Positions 35,177 to 47,400 of a stretch of 64,000 bases of DNA are shown here, piece by piece. This stretch comes from Topomyia yanbarensis (taxonomy: Eukaryota; Arthropoda; Insecta; Diptera; Culicidae). The stretch covers positions 189,089,344 through 189,153,343 of the forward strand of contig NC_080672.1 of assembly GCF_030247195.1 (NCBI RefSeq), written 5' to 3'. Each line of letters opens with the position of its first letter. Position 1 is the stretch's first letter. The translations under genes were made by a program, and so were the position numbers. The notes under the pieces were generated by a model. That model made no database searches. It saw only the letters and a program-made list of their open reading frames with translations, and had not been told where the DNA came from.

Positions 35177-35927
35177 GAAAATGTGACTAACATAGTCGAA
35201 ATAAAAAAGGAAATTAGCTAATAACTTATGAAAGAAATTAACTTATTCTGTTAACTTGAAAAAAATTATTAACAATTTAGTAAAATGATACTTTTTTACC
35301 ATTTTGAAATATGTGGTCGGTAGTCGGCACCCTAAGAAAATTTACTAAAAATAGTAAATTTTCTTAGGGCAGAGAATATTACGCACTGCTAAGGCACTGA
35401 CGGTTCGCATTCACTAGAATTAAGTTAGTTTCAGGCAGTCCATTTTTTACCAAGGCTTCAGACAGATCAGATAGATTTCAGCCAAAGCGGGAGGGGGGCT
35501 ACAGGGTTAAACCCTCCCCTCACACCAACTTGTATGGTCGTGACAATCTGACACTTCGATGCCATTCAATGTTGTATCACAAAATAGAATAAATTCACAT
35601 CGTAAATATTCAATGCGCATACTTTTTCGATCGATTTACTTCTTTCTATAACACTAAGTAAATCACCAAAAAATCTTTTAAATAGAGTTTCACTTGTTTA
35701 AAATATATATTGGTAGAACAGAACATTCGAGTCTGTTTGCTTCAGCAATCGGCACAAAAATACCATGCTAATATAACACACATATAATATTTATTAGAAT
35801 GTCCATGTATGGTTTCTATCAAAAGCTACATAGGGGTGCCGACAACCGACCAGTGCCGGCAACCGACCACTTTCCCCTTTATATTTCTGAAATAAATGTA
35901 GGAATAGTGTTAGAAGTCTAAAATTGT
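35177..35927. other. Non-coding DNA before gag
   Basis: AT-rich sequence containing the perfect hairpin at 35330-35369, a G-rich patch near 35488-35500, and a terminal-looking segment at 35835-35880 (GCCGACAACCGACC, then GCCGGCAACCGACC, a near-duplicate word). No gene is recognised. Confidence 0.35.
35330..35369. repeat. Perfect 18-bp inverted repeat with 4-nt loop
   Basis: CCCTAAGAAAATTTACTA, then AAAA, then the exact reverse complement. It lies in the non-coding insert upstream of gag. It may be a tiny MITE or a hairpin terminus. Confidence 0.85.
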
Positions 35928-37012
35928 TTGAATCATTGTCTGATGGAAGATATAACCTTAGATGTACAACATATAATAGCTCGATTAATAGTGAACCTCA
36001 CTAATTTGCAAAAAAGTTCCAAAAGGGAATATATCCGCAGTAACCTTTTAAAGAAACAGGAATATTGCAACAACATATTTAGAACAGGGATTAATATTTT
36101 AGAACAATTAAGACACAAGCTCCCTGGACTTCTAAAGGAAAAATTAAATAATATCAAAATGCCTCCAAAGCTCGATTTGAGCATTGGACTCAAATTAGTC
36201 GACAAATTCAGTGGTGATGCTGATAAACTCACCGTTTTTTGAATCAACTGAATTATTAAAAGACTATTCCGACGGAGTATCGGAAATATAATTAATCAAA
36301 TTTTTAAAAACACGGTTAATAGGTCCAGCGCATGGTGTAATAAACAACATTGCAACCCTAGATGACGTAAAAATTAAACTTAAACAAAAAATTTCGATTA
36401 AGTTTAGTCCACAGGCCATTAAATCCGAAATGGCCAGCGTGAATCAAAATAAAAAATCTATTAGCGAATACGGGCACGAAATAAGTGAACTTGCGGCGAA
36501 ACTTGCAGCAGCACACGTCTCAAGTGGTACCTTCGTTGACGAACCGGCATCTGGCGCGATTGTGCAGCCAATTGCTGTCAGGTCCTTCGTGAACGGCCTT
36601 AAGGATCACAGAGCACAATTTTTCTTAAAATCCGAGCACACTCACAAAGGCAATAAGCGATGCTCTGGAAGTTAACAACAATGAAGAAGAATCCGCAATG
36701 TGGATGTATGCCGGTCCATCACAGACATTCATCCCTAGAAACCGTGGATATTATCCAAGATACTTCCGCAGTGGAGGTAGAGGAAGGAACCATGGACATA
36801 ATCGCGGAAGGGGAAATTTTAATCAACAAAACCAAAATTTCCATCATAATACCAGAGGAAACAACTCCGGTAGGGGACGTGGAAATTATCGTGACCGGAA
36901 TGATGTAAATTTGGCAAAAGGTAGAGATGCTGAAAATCAGCAAGCAGCACAAAAAAACCAACAACAACAACAACAAGATCAAGAAAGCAATTTAATCGAT
37001 TTATTTCGTTAA
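35928..37012 (+). pseudogene. Ty3/mdg1-like gag, frameshifted
   Basis: Three frames together make one gag: 35928-36240, a shifted frame from about 36237 with an in-frame TAA near 36290, then 36430-36640, and finally 36698-37012. The first part has an alpha-helical leader with MPPKLDLSIGLKLVDKFSGD. The middle has the conserved block SISEYGHEISELAAKLAAAH. The C-terminus is arginine-glycine rich (GRGRGNYRDRND), followed by polyglutamine, instead of a CCHC knuckle. Gag would form virus-like particles in the cytoplasm. At least three breaks make it non-functional. Confidence 0.75.
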
Positions 37013-37037
37013 TTCACGAGAAACATCTACCACTACA

Positions 37038-38695
37038 GTTCTAAGAGCAAATTTCTTATTGGCTAATGTAAATTTAAAATGTATTGTTGATACTGGTGAG
37101 TCTTGTACCATCCTGGATCAACAATATGTTCCAAGAAATATACATATTTACCAGGAAGCGAAAATAAGGATACGAGGAATCAATGAAACATCGCAGTCCA
37201 TTGGATACATCAACACTTACTTAAAATTTGGAGATACTATTTTTCAAGTGAGATTACATATTGTACCGAGCCTACCGTTAAATATAAAAGGCCTACTAGG
37301 TACTGATTTTCTTAAACAATACGGTGTAAAAATTGATTTTCAGAAATACCTTCTAATGCTTCAAAAAGATAATAAAATTTTGAATATACCATTATCCCAA
37401 AATAGCTCTATCTCAGTCAATTTACCAGCTAGAACTGAAATTATAGCATATCTAGAATGCGAAAATAACATTGCTAACAATGAAGAAGTTATTATACTGT
37501 GTCAAGAATGCGAACCATCTGTCTATATAGCTGAGTTAGAGATGGAAAAATACCCGTTAGAATAATGAATTTAAGGAACTCCGATATAACATTAGACAAC
37601 TTGAAACCTAACATTTAAATGGAGAGGAAAAAAGTATTATTATGAAATATGTGCGAAGTACTCTGATTTTTTTTGCTTAAAAAATGACAAACTAACAGCA
37701 ACGCAAATTTATCAACCAACAATAAGCGTTAACCCTTAAATGCATACTGTTACCATTGCCATTTGGCAACATACCGAATTTTGTGATATAAAGCCTCAAC
37801 GAGAGGTGTATATCGTATCCAACCCGAAAAACGAGTACCAAGGAAAAGTGAAATTCATGGATTTAAGGGTTAAACCAAATACACATCCTGCATATACCAA
37901 ACCATATAGACTACCTCATTGTCATAAGGAAGAAATAGAAAAACAAATTGAACAAATGAAAAAAGACGATATAATAGAAGATGCCATATCAGAATGGAAT
38001 AGTCCAATTCTGGTAGTGCCCAAAAATCTAGTGGAGATAATAAAAAAGTGGAGCTTAGTAATTGATTTTAGAAAAATAAATCAAGTACTACAAAACGATA
38101 AATTCCCATTACCGAATATCGAAGATGTAATTGACTCTTTAGCAGGAGCTCAGTATTTTTCACACTTAGACCTCTCACAAGGTTATTATCAGTGTGAAAT
38201 AACAAAAGAAGATCGTCGAATCACAGCATTTTCAATTGGAACAGGACAATATCAAATGAAACGACTGCCAATGGGACTGAAAATAAGCCCATCATCTTTT
38301 TCACGATTGATGACAGTAGCATTGTCTGGTCTTACGGATATGTGTTTAATCTATTTAGATGACATATGTATTTTTGGAAAAATTCTTTCTGAACACAACA
38401 GAAATCTTATGGCAGTGTTTGAAAGATTGAATAGTTAACTTAAAGTTAAACCCATCAAAATGTATTTTTTTTACAAAAAGAATTAATTTCTTTGGGTCAT
38501 TTGATATCATCCGAAGGTATAAAAACGGATCCAGCAAAGAAAGAAGCTGTTAAAAACTGGCAGATACCAACCACAGCAGACGAAGTCAAACGCTTCGTTG
38601 CCTTTGCAAATTGTTATAGAAAACATATTCCATATTTTGCTCCAATCTGCCGACCACTTAACATTTTGACAAGAAAAAACGCTACTTTCAAGCAG
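37038..38695 (+). pseudogene. Ty3/mdg1-like pol (protease, reverse transcriptase), truncated
   Basis: The protease frame 37059-37565 holds the DTG active-site motif (CIVDTGESCTILD) and a GLLGTDFL block. After a broken linker, the reverse transcriptase is open at 37740-38438: EWNSPILVVPK, VIDFRKIN, FSHLDLSQGYYQ, and catalytic YLDDICIF near residue 205 of that frame. A stop and frameshift follow. The RT connection resumes at 38492 with GHLISSEGIKTD and ends about 38695, fused to hAT-derived sequence. RNase H and integrase are absent. Confidence 0.85.
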
Positions 38696-39776
38696 ACTTA
38701 CTGTACGCGCGCTCCACTTTCAAAAGATCATTTTTACTCATTCTCAAAACTCTACCTTGTGCGCGCTTACTCTCGGTATGTCGCTTATGAGATGAGTTTT
38801 TCTCTTTTGCTTCAAATTCAAAATCTGCCAGCGTTGCTCCCAAGGCATCTCGTCGCATTCTGCTAGGAGTGCGATGTACGTATTTTATGTACACGAGATA
38901 GCTCACGCTCTAGGTCTTGTGTACATTTTAGTTTGTGCTGCCCGTGCAAGGTACAGAGTGCGCTTGGTATTTGTTTCAGCTTTCAGCAGAATAATGGCGC
39001 GTAAATCAAGCGTTGCAGACGAAGAACTTTTTATTGTTAATATTCCCACGAAAGAAGCGATCTGTGTACTTTGTGGTAAAAAGTTAACTGATCTCAGAAG
39101 ATTTAGCTACAATAGACATTACAAAACGCTCCACAATGATTTTGCACGACAACGGGGTCTATTAGATGTTGAGGAGGAATATGAAAATACTGGTCCATCG
39201 AAAAAAAAAGATCCGCAAATAGAAGTACGCCTGGTCCCTGGATCAGAAAACTTACATGTCCTCAATTGTGGAATTGCTCAAATATCCAGCTTTCGAAAAA
39301 AAAATTATAAGGCCAATTGAAAAGGGGTTGAAACTAACTAGGCATCTGGATCCGGATTCACTGCGTAATGTTTTGTCGAACGTGGCAAATCAAATCGAGC
39401 ATTGCCTCGGAAGAGAAGTTGCCGGTAAAATAGTTTTCCTCAAGATGGATGCTGCTAGCCGAATGGAGAAAGAGTTCTTGGGAATCAACATACAGTACGT
39501 TGACAGAAACAAATTAAAATCCGAACGCTGATGGTTATTGAGCTTTACGATAGGCACACCGCAAAAAATTTAGCTGAAGAAATTTTAAAATGTCTATCAC
39601 CGTTTGAAATTGATATTCGGCGGCTTTTGACCGTCCCGCCTGATAATGCTAGTAACATACGCGCTACAGTGAGTCGCTTAAAACATGCACAACAATTGGA
39701 ACTGATCAGCACAATAACGCAAGATGCCGATGAGAGTGAGGATGAAGATGATGAAGAAGCGGAGGACGATGTGTAA
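38690..39776 (+). pseudogene. hAT-family transposase fragment
   Basis: It starts with MARKSSVADEEL at 38994 after about 300 bp of 5' non-coding DNA. Residues about 20-45 hold a zinc-finger-like CxxC...H...H (CVLCGKKL, NRHYKTLH), comparable to the DNA-binding finger of hAT transposases. The following frames (39256-39531 and 39531-39776) contain FLKMDAASRMEKEFLGINIQY and VPPDNASNIRATV, which correspond to the first two acidic catalytic blocks of hAT proteins. Two frame changes occur (near 39290 and 39531). It ends in an acidic tail (DESEDEDDEEAEDD) before a stop, without the C-terminal dimerisation domain, so it is truncated. Confidence 0.65.
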
Positions 39777-40254
39777 CACGATCCAGTCAATCCAGTCAAC
39801 AGTAGGGGAAACCGAGGAGATTTGAAACAGAGGAGAGTTGAAACAGTGTCCATTCCTATCGAAACAGTACCTTTAGGGATAAAACAATAATGTATTTGTT
39901 TTATTTATATCGTACCCACAAACCTTCCAATACACTCCAACTACGTTAAATGAGTGGTTGAGTATTTACGGTAAACACACTACAAAAATAAGCAAAAGTA
40001 AGTTTTCGTTTTCTTCAAATTGGTATAAATAGGACATTCACTGATGCTCGATCATGAAAATATCACTATTATGCAGTCTAAGAGTTAACATTTATGAATT
40101 GTATGCGTTTCTTTCTATCTTTGCGATGTATTTATTGTAAATTGTGGATCAAGCCTTACTTCTCGACCTAGGAGAGTTGAAACACCTTGTTTCAACTCTC
40201 CTCGAAGACGCACTTCTAATCTTATAGTAATATTATAATCACATTAACGTTTCT
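39777..40254. repeat. Non-coding repeat with GGAGAGTTGAAACA motifs
   Basis: The word GGAGA(G/T)TTGAAACA occurs at about 39817 and 39832 (direct), at 40171, and inverted at 40188. The last two form a perfect 14-bp inverted repeat with a 3-nt loop (40171-40201). It may be the remains of a MITE whose terminal repeat is this word. No ORF. Confidence 0.5.
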
Positions 40255-40458
40255 GTTCGCGATAGCGAAGATTTGCTTCAACCGGAATGTTCTCCGACAA
40301 GAATATTCTCTGACCAGCCCGACACACCGCTCAGCGAAACATTTTGAACCCAGCAAACTGCACAATTTGCTAGCAACGCCATGAAGGAGGGAGAAAAAAA
40401 AGGATGTGCACGCGCCAACATGCCACAGCACGAAACACACCGATGACGCCATCCTGAG

Positions 40459-40482
40459 CGCTGATTGGTGGGCCAATCAGCG
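40459..40482. promoter_or_regulatory. Inverted CCAAT-box pair in LTR
   Basis: CGCTGATTGG and CCAATCAGCG form a perfect 10-bp dyad around TGGG, placing a CCAAT motif on each strand about 35 bp ahead of the TATA box. It is present in both LTRs, except that the outermost base pair is lost in the 3' LTR. CCAAT motifs commonly bind NF-Y; that use here is inferred. Confidence 0.55.
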
Positions 40483-40516
40483 TCAGCCATTCAGTTCGCC
40501 GAAGCAGCAGTTCAGG

Positions 40517-40524
40517 TATAAATA
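40517..40524 (+). promoter_or_regulatory. TATA box of BEL LTR
   Basis: TATAAATA, conserved at 56865-56872 in the 3' LTR, upstream of an AATAAA at 40582. Confidence 0.7.
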
Positions 40525-41212
40525 CAAGTGTCCTGTTCTCAATTATTCATTAAGTTTTAAACCTCTGTAAAGGTAACGTAAAATAAAAGTGAAAAAGTCA
40601 AGCTGATTTGGAATTACATATTGAACTCCGAACGTTCCTGCTCCGACTGGTGCTAACTTTGCTGCAGTGCATCGTTGCTCGCTGCAATGTAAAGAGTTTA
40701 GCAGTGTTCTTTTCAGAACGCTTGCACCCGCAGTCGTTTGCAAATGCACTAGTATAGCAACACGTTAGCCTGTCAGTTGCAGTTCGCCTCCATCCAGCCA
40801 GAATTCTTTCGTCGCGTTTTGGAAGCGGCGCCAGAGGAATTTACCCGGTATTGAAAGTTTGGATTCTCTCATCGTATAAGGAAGCGGCGCCAGGGGAATT
40901 CATCGATGTGAAGTGCCAACTGACCGTTCTCGTTGCACCCGAATATGTCTTCAACCCTTATGTTGATAGCGACACCAACATATGTATGGTCCTTCGAACC
41001 GGATGAAACGCGTGAAAATTGTACTCAGTGTAGTAAGAAGAAATATCCCACTGCAAGTGATTTGTAAACGATAAAAAAGTGAACTGAACAGAAAACCTTT
41101 AAACAAGAAACAGTGACATTTACCAAGTGAAGAACTATTCTCTAGAAAAGGTGTGCTATTGTTGGTGCCTCTCAAGTTGTGTTCCGCTTCCTGTAGCATC
41201 ATTCCATTCCCG

Positions 41213-42480
41213 ATGCCACTAGCTCACACCCCAGACAAGAAGCCATCCACCATGGAAGACGCGAAGCCCCTCATCCATCAACGTGGCCAAGTGAGAGCAG
41301 AGATCACCGCCATCATAAGGCAGATTGAAAAAGCAGAACGAGGTACTTCTCAGGTGAGTCTCCAATTGCTGAGAGTTTATTCCAGAAAACTTGATGCACA
41401 TTATGATGAATTCAACGCGCTCCATAAAGAGATTTTAAACGTGATTCTATTCGGTAAAATTGATGTCAAGACGAAAAATTGTATGGATTTGAAAACATCC
41501 ACACTGAAGCTATGGCGCGTGTGGAATACTTAATTCTTAATCCTTATCAAAACCTTCTCCCAATGCAGTTATGTCAATCCCTTCTACCAGTTCCGGTCTC
41601 CCAGCACATTTAATTGTTCAACAGCAACCTCTTAAAGCTCCCATTCCTACATTTGGTGGTAAATGCGAAAACTGGCCTCGTTTCAAAGCATTGTTTACAG
41701 ACATCATCGGTCGTTGCACAGATTCCCATGCAATCAAGTTGCATGCAATCACCTTGAAAAGGCATTGGTGCAGCTGCTGGCATTATCGATTCAAAAACTT
41801 TAGTTGAAAATAATTATAATCATGCATGGGAGATTTTGGTAGAACGGTTTGAAAACAAACGTGTGGTTATCGATACGCACATTTCTGGGCTTTTTGACAA
41901 TGAAGAAAATTAATAAATAATATCACAGTGAGTTGCGCGATTTGATTGATAATTGTACTCGCCACATAGAAGGTTTGAAGTTTTTAGATCAACCAGTTGA
42001 TGGTACAGTTGCTCTGTTTATATGTAAATTGTTAACCCTGTCCCTTGATCCAATCACTCGTAAGCATTGGGAAAGAACATTGGAACATGGTGAACTTCCT
42101 GATTTAGAAAAAAACGTTGAAGTTTCTTAAAGATCAATGCCGTGTTCTCGAGCGTTGTGAGTCTGATCTGCCTCCTCCCATGAAACAATCACAAGGTAAA
42201 CCCCCTCAAGCGTTACCTAAGCCTGCTAGTGTGAAAATTCACGCGGCAGCCTCCGAATCCAAGGCTGATTCCTGCCAGTTATGTGGACAAAGCCATCTTA
42301 ATTACAAATGTCCAGATTTTCGAAAAATGTCTATACCCGAACGATTAGCCAAAGCACGAGATGCTATAGTATGCTTTAATTGTCTCTGCCGTTGACATCG
42401 TTCCGCTGATTGTCTCTCCAAAAGTGTTTGCAACAACTGCAAAAAACGTCACCATACCCTTTTACACAATGAAGCTACAG
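41213..42480 (+). pseudogene. BEL/Pao gag region, frameshifted
   Basis: Frames 41213-41533, 41571-41807, 41933-42130 and 42117-42395 cover gag. The first begins MPLAHTPDKKPSTMEDAKP, then a helical segment (REIEKAE-like). The middle contains APIPTFGGKCENWPRFKALF, the usual start of the BEL gag core, and LDPITRKHWERTLEHGELPD. The end has a zinc knuckle (CQLCGQSHLNYKCPDF), then CFNCL followed by a premature stop at 42394. Gag packages element RNA. At least three frame breaks. Confidence 0.8.
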
Positions 42481-42530
42481 CCCCCTCACCCACATCATAC
42501 AGTCCACCCTCTAAAGCAGAAATTATACCA

Positions 42531-44413
42531 ATGAAATTACCCGCCAAACCTGTAGAACAGAAGAATCCAGTTGAAGTGCCTCAACCCCAAACTGCTACCG
42601 TCTCCTCATCATGCTCCATCAATGGCCAAAAAACGTCCTTACCAAATGTCTTGTTACTTACAGCTGCAGTACATTTGATTGATAAGCATGGTCAATCAAT
42701 CCCTTGTCGTGCCTTTTTAGATTTCGGTGCTCAAACGAATCTTCTGTCCCTTGCCATGTACCAAAACCTAGGTCTTGAAGGTATTCCCGTAAACATTGAT
42801 ATCGTAGGAGTGAGCAACGTCCGTACCAAAACAAACTGCGTTGTTTCGGTTGAACTCCATTCTTTGTACAATGATTTTAAAACCAATATGAAGTGTTTGG
42901 TTGTCCCTAAGATCACGAATCCTATACCGTGTAAACCCATTGACGTATCAAAATGGAACATTCCCCCTAGCTTGCATTTGGCTGATCCTCAATTCCATGC
43001 CCCGGCTGATGTAGATTTACTGATTGGTCTAGGCCACTTCCTCGCGCTAATGAAAACTGGTCATTTCATTATTGGTGAAAATTTACCTAAGCTCCATGAA
43101 ACCGAATTTGGTTGGGTCGTTTCCGGTGGAATCCGTGATGAAGCGGCGGTCTTCATCAGTGTGCTGCAGATAAATGTAGTAACTTTGGAATCTTTGAATG
43201 AAATGATCAAACGGTTTTGGGAAATCGAAGAAGTGGAAGACAACTCCTTGCCCACCATCGAGTGCGAAGAAACATTCCGTCACACCCATCGACGCGATAC
43301 CTCTGGACGATATATGGTGGATCTCACTTTTCGTGAAAATGTCTCACAACTTGAGGATAATCGATCAGCAGCCCTTCGGCGCTTTATGTTTCTTGAAAGG
43401 CGTCTCCAACGAAACCCCGAGTTACACCTCCAATATGCTAATTTTATTCGAGAGTATAAATTGCTTGGTCATTGTATAGAAATCCAAGAAAGGAATGGTA
43501 CATGGTTGTTTTTTGATGCTTCGGCTAAGTTATCCCCCTTTTCTAAATCGTTGAACGATGTTTTGCAAGTCGGAGCTCCTGTACAAAGTGATTTGTTAAC
43601 AATATTATTACATTTCCGTCGTTTTCCCTACATGTTCACAGCTGATATAACTAAAATATACAGACAAGTTCGTGTCAGTCCTAAGCACACACCGGTTCAG
43701 CGCATGTTTTGGCGCTCCCATCCAAACGACACCCTCCGTGTTTTAGAATTGCAAACCATGACATATGGTACGGCCGCAGCGCCGTTTCTTGTTACTAGAT
43801 CATTAGTACAGCTTTGCGAAGATGAAGGTGATAAGTTACCCTTAGCTAAGCGCATTATCCTTGATGATTGCTATGTGGATGAAGTGTTGTCCGGTGCTGA
43901 CTCGATCGACGGAGGTGTTGAGTTTCAACGTCAACTCCGATCAATGCTCGATAGAGGAGGTTTTCCCATACACAAGTGGTGCTCAAATCATAAAGCGATT
44001 CTCCAAGATACACCAGAGTCTGAACATGAAAGGTTAGTGAATCTTGATCAACTATTTACTAATCAGGTAATTAAAACCCTCGGGCTCATCTGGGATCCAA
44101 CCGAAGATGAGTTTCTGTTTGCCACAGATTCACTGTCCTATGATGATAAACCCATAACCAAAAGACTAGTATTCTCTATCGTTGCGAAATCATTCGATCC
44201 ATTAGGACTCTTGTCCCCAACCATTGTAGTAGCAAAACAATTGATGAAAAAACTTGGATCGCCAAGATTGACTGGGATACGCCTTTAGAAGGAAAACTTC
44301 TTAACGAGTGGCAACAATTTTATTCATTCCTACAACAAATTAACGAAATAAAAATTCCAAGACCAGTTGTCTCCTCGAATTGTGATGTTTATGAGTTGCA
44401 TGGGTTGGCTGAT
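42531..44413 (+). pseudogene. BEL/Pao pol part 1: protease and reverse transcriptase
   Basis: 585 codons are open (42531-44288), followed by a frame change before the CR1 junction. The protease is near residues 55-200, with LDFGAQTNLLS where the family normally has a D-S-G active site, so one active-site position is changed. The reverse transcriptase lies about 320-560 (MFTADITKIYRQV, MTYGTAAAPFLVTRSL). The catalytic motif reads YVDEV where BEL elements normally have YVDDV. The first substitution alone probably abolishes maturation and the second probably abolishes polymerase activity. Confidence 0.88.
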
Positions 44414-44451
44414 TTTATTTTATAATTAATATCAACAGACACAGTGTGGTC

Positions 44452-47400
44452 CTAATGATAATTTCTTAATCTATTTAAAAAGTCAAATTGTAATCTGCTA
44501 CGTGGAATGTGAAGATCGAACTCGGATGAAACTCTGTTGAAAGTCCGCTGCAAACCAATGATGGCACCGTTCACTCCATAGTTAGTCCGGCGAAGAGGTA
44601 ATCGGAGGAATAAATTATTGCGAAGGGCGCGAGGGCGAACGTTCATGTTTATCGCACTGAGAAGCTCGGGGCAGTCAATTCGATCTTGCAAAATATCCGA
44701 AATCGTCATAGCACGGAATAGATCCCGTCGCACTTGCAATGTATCGAGTCCAATAAGCAAACCCCGGCTTTCATAACTTGGCAGCTGGTGAGGGTTGCTC
44801 CAAGGCAATCGACGAAGGGCAAACCGAACAAATCTGCGCTGTACTGCCTCAATTCGATGGACGCCGTTGAGATAATGAGGGTTCCACACAACTGAACAAT
44901 ATTCCAGAGTTGATCGAACGAGTGAGCAGTAGAGAGATTTCAAGCAGTAAATATCTGAAAAGTGCTTAGATATTCTCATTATGAACCCCAAACAGCGTGA
45001 TGCCTTTGCGACAATATAGCTGATATGCTGTTTAAACGTCAGTTGTTCATCGAGAAAAACTCCGAGATCTTTGACGCAATTCGCTCTGTCAATTGTGGAT
45101 TCAGCTAGACAGTAATCGAATCGAATTGGCGTTTTTTTCCTCGAGAACGTAATGACCGTACATTTCTTGGGGTTTAGGGTCATTCGGTTGATCTCGCACC
45201 ATTCCGCAAAGGTTTCCAGTTGGCGTTGAAGGAAAGCTGCATCATGAGTATTCCGGATTCTATGGTATAACTTGAGGTCGTCGGCGAAAGACAACCGTGG
45301 TCCTTCTAAACAAAAGTTAACGTCGTTGAAATACAGAAGAAAAATCAATGGACCGAGATGGCTGCCTTGCGGAATACCAGATGAAGCACAGAACTCTTCG
45401 GATACACAATCACCTATCTTGACTGCTAGACGACGATCACTGAGATACGATTGCATCCAACGGAGAATATTAGTACCAAAGCCGAGTCTATCCAATTTTG
45501 CCACTGCAATAGCGTGATTTATCTTGTCAAAAGCAGCTGAAAGGTCCGTGTAGATAACGTCAGTTTGAAGGCCGTCCGACATAGCATCTGTAACATATGT
45601 TGTGAACGACAGAAGATTCGTAGATGTTGAACGTTTCGGCATAAATCCATGCTGAGTCTCGGAGATATACTGTTTGCAGTGGCTGGAGATGGGTTCCAAC
45701 ACAGCCATTTCAAACAGCTTAGGAACTGCGCTTAGCGTTGTAATACCACGGTAGTTGTCAACTACCTTTTTATCACCTTTTTTGTGAACTGGAAACATGA
45801 AGGAGGATTTCCAGAGTTCGGGAAATACTCCGGTTGTTAGCGACAATTGAAACAGATGACAAAGAGGTTCAATTAGACCGGCAGAGCATTTTTTTAGAAT
45901 AATAGTTGGTATACCATCTGGGCCTGCCGAGGTTGAAGCCTTCATTTTCCTAACCGCCAGTTGTACCATATTATTGTCGATATTGATAGAGTTCAAAGAC
46001 TGGTATGATTGAGGTATATTGAGAGCCGCGCGTGAAGCCTGGGTCGGTGTCAACTTCTCGTTGGAGAAAACACTCGCGAACTTTTCAGAGAATAGTTGGC
46101 AGATCTCCTGTAAACTAGAGCTCATACGTCCTCCATAGCTCATCGTTGAAGGCAACCCGGATTCCTTTCTTTGCTCGTTTACATGCTTCCAGAATGTTTT
46201 AGGTTCGGACTTCAACTTACGTTGCACGTTTCGCAAGTAATCGGCATGGCAACGCTTCGATGTCTTTTTATAGACTTGGTTAACATGAACGTAGTGATGT
46301 CGCAGCACGTAGCCCCCAAACTTGGAGTACTTCTTCAGAGCGGCTCTTTTAGTCGCTTTTAACCGTCTCAGCTCGGCAGTGTGCCACGCTGGGTGCTTAG
46401 ATTGAAGGCCACTTCTTTTGGGTACATAGCGATCGATAGCATAGCTCATAACATTGGAGAAGGTCTGCACTGCAACGTTGACATCATCATTGTCGAGAAT
46501 TTCAGTCCAGTGGATATTCGACAGGAAGTCAATAATGCTATTATAGTTGGCTTTTCTAAAATTATAGCTGACGGTGTCAGAAGCATTGCAGTCATGCTTC
46601 ACTCGAATGGCTTCAAGCAATATATGCAGGGGAGGGTGGTGTCTAACAGTCTTTACCAGGGGGAACGGTGCTGCGGTAACTTTTGGCGCGTAGTCAGATT
46701 TGCTCGAAAAACAGAGATCAAGGATTCTGTTGTTCTCGTTCACCACATTATTCGTTTGGCGCAGCAGATTTAGACTGTAGCAGTCAAGCAAACTGGTGAT
46801 ACCAGCATGAAAAGATGACATTTCGGGATCAGCGAACATAAATCCGTCAGAAGCAGAGCGCCATTTTAATCCGGAGAAATTGAAATCACCAACAATCAGG
46901 ATCTCATCAACCGGGCTTGCTTGAGCGGAAATCCGTTCCAGTGACTCAGTATGTGAATCAATCAATGTCGAATCGCGAGTGCGATCCGGTGGAAGATAAA
47001 CCACGCAAAGATAAAGTGCGTAGCCAGCCAGTTTGATTCGCACCCACACCTGCTCGACACAGACCCCCAAAGTATCGTCAATCAGTTGCGCTTTCAATCG
47101 ACGATGGATAGCCACAAGTACCCCGCCGCCGGTAGCCTTGAGACTGTTGCGTGAGCTGCGATCAGTTCGGAAAACATCGTAGTTGGCACCAAATGCTTGC
47201 ACTGACAGAGTGCTATCGCTAAGCCACGTCTCTGTGAGGGCGATTATGTCGAAGCATTCATCTGAACTTGCTACCAGATAATCTTCGATTACTGAATTCA
47301 TACCACCGGCATTCTGGTAATATATTTGTAGGTTTGAATGCCGCGATTGATTGTCGTTGGTATCGATTTGGAAGACCCCTTCACCACTCCTGCACACAGG

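Larger units (their letters stand above)
33637..38695 (+). mobile_element. Ty3/mdg1-like LTR retrotransposon, 5' part, degenerate
   Basis: The order is primer-binding site, small membrane-protein ORF, an interrupted leader containing MITE-like sequence, gag, protease, and reverse transcriptase. RNase H, integrase, env (if any) and the 3' LTR are missing; the element stops at about 38695 where hAT-derived DNA begins. Gag and pol carry several frameshifts and stops. The family assignment comes from the gag-pol order, the YLDD motif and the upstream small ORF. Confidence 0.75.
40255..40742 (+). repeat. BEL/Pao 5' LTR
   Basis: It begins TGTTCGCGATAGCGAAG and ends TCGTTTGCA. It is homologous to 56667-57085 apart from a block of about 65 bp present only here (about 40388-40452). 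It contains an inverted CCAAT pair (40459-40482), a TATA box TATAAATA (40517-40524) and AATAAA (40582-40587), so promoter, start site and poly(A) signal are all in place. The boundary bases at the 3' end are approximate to a few bp. No 5-bp target duplication was found. Confidence 0.88.
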
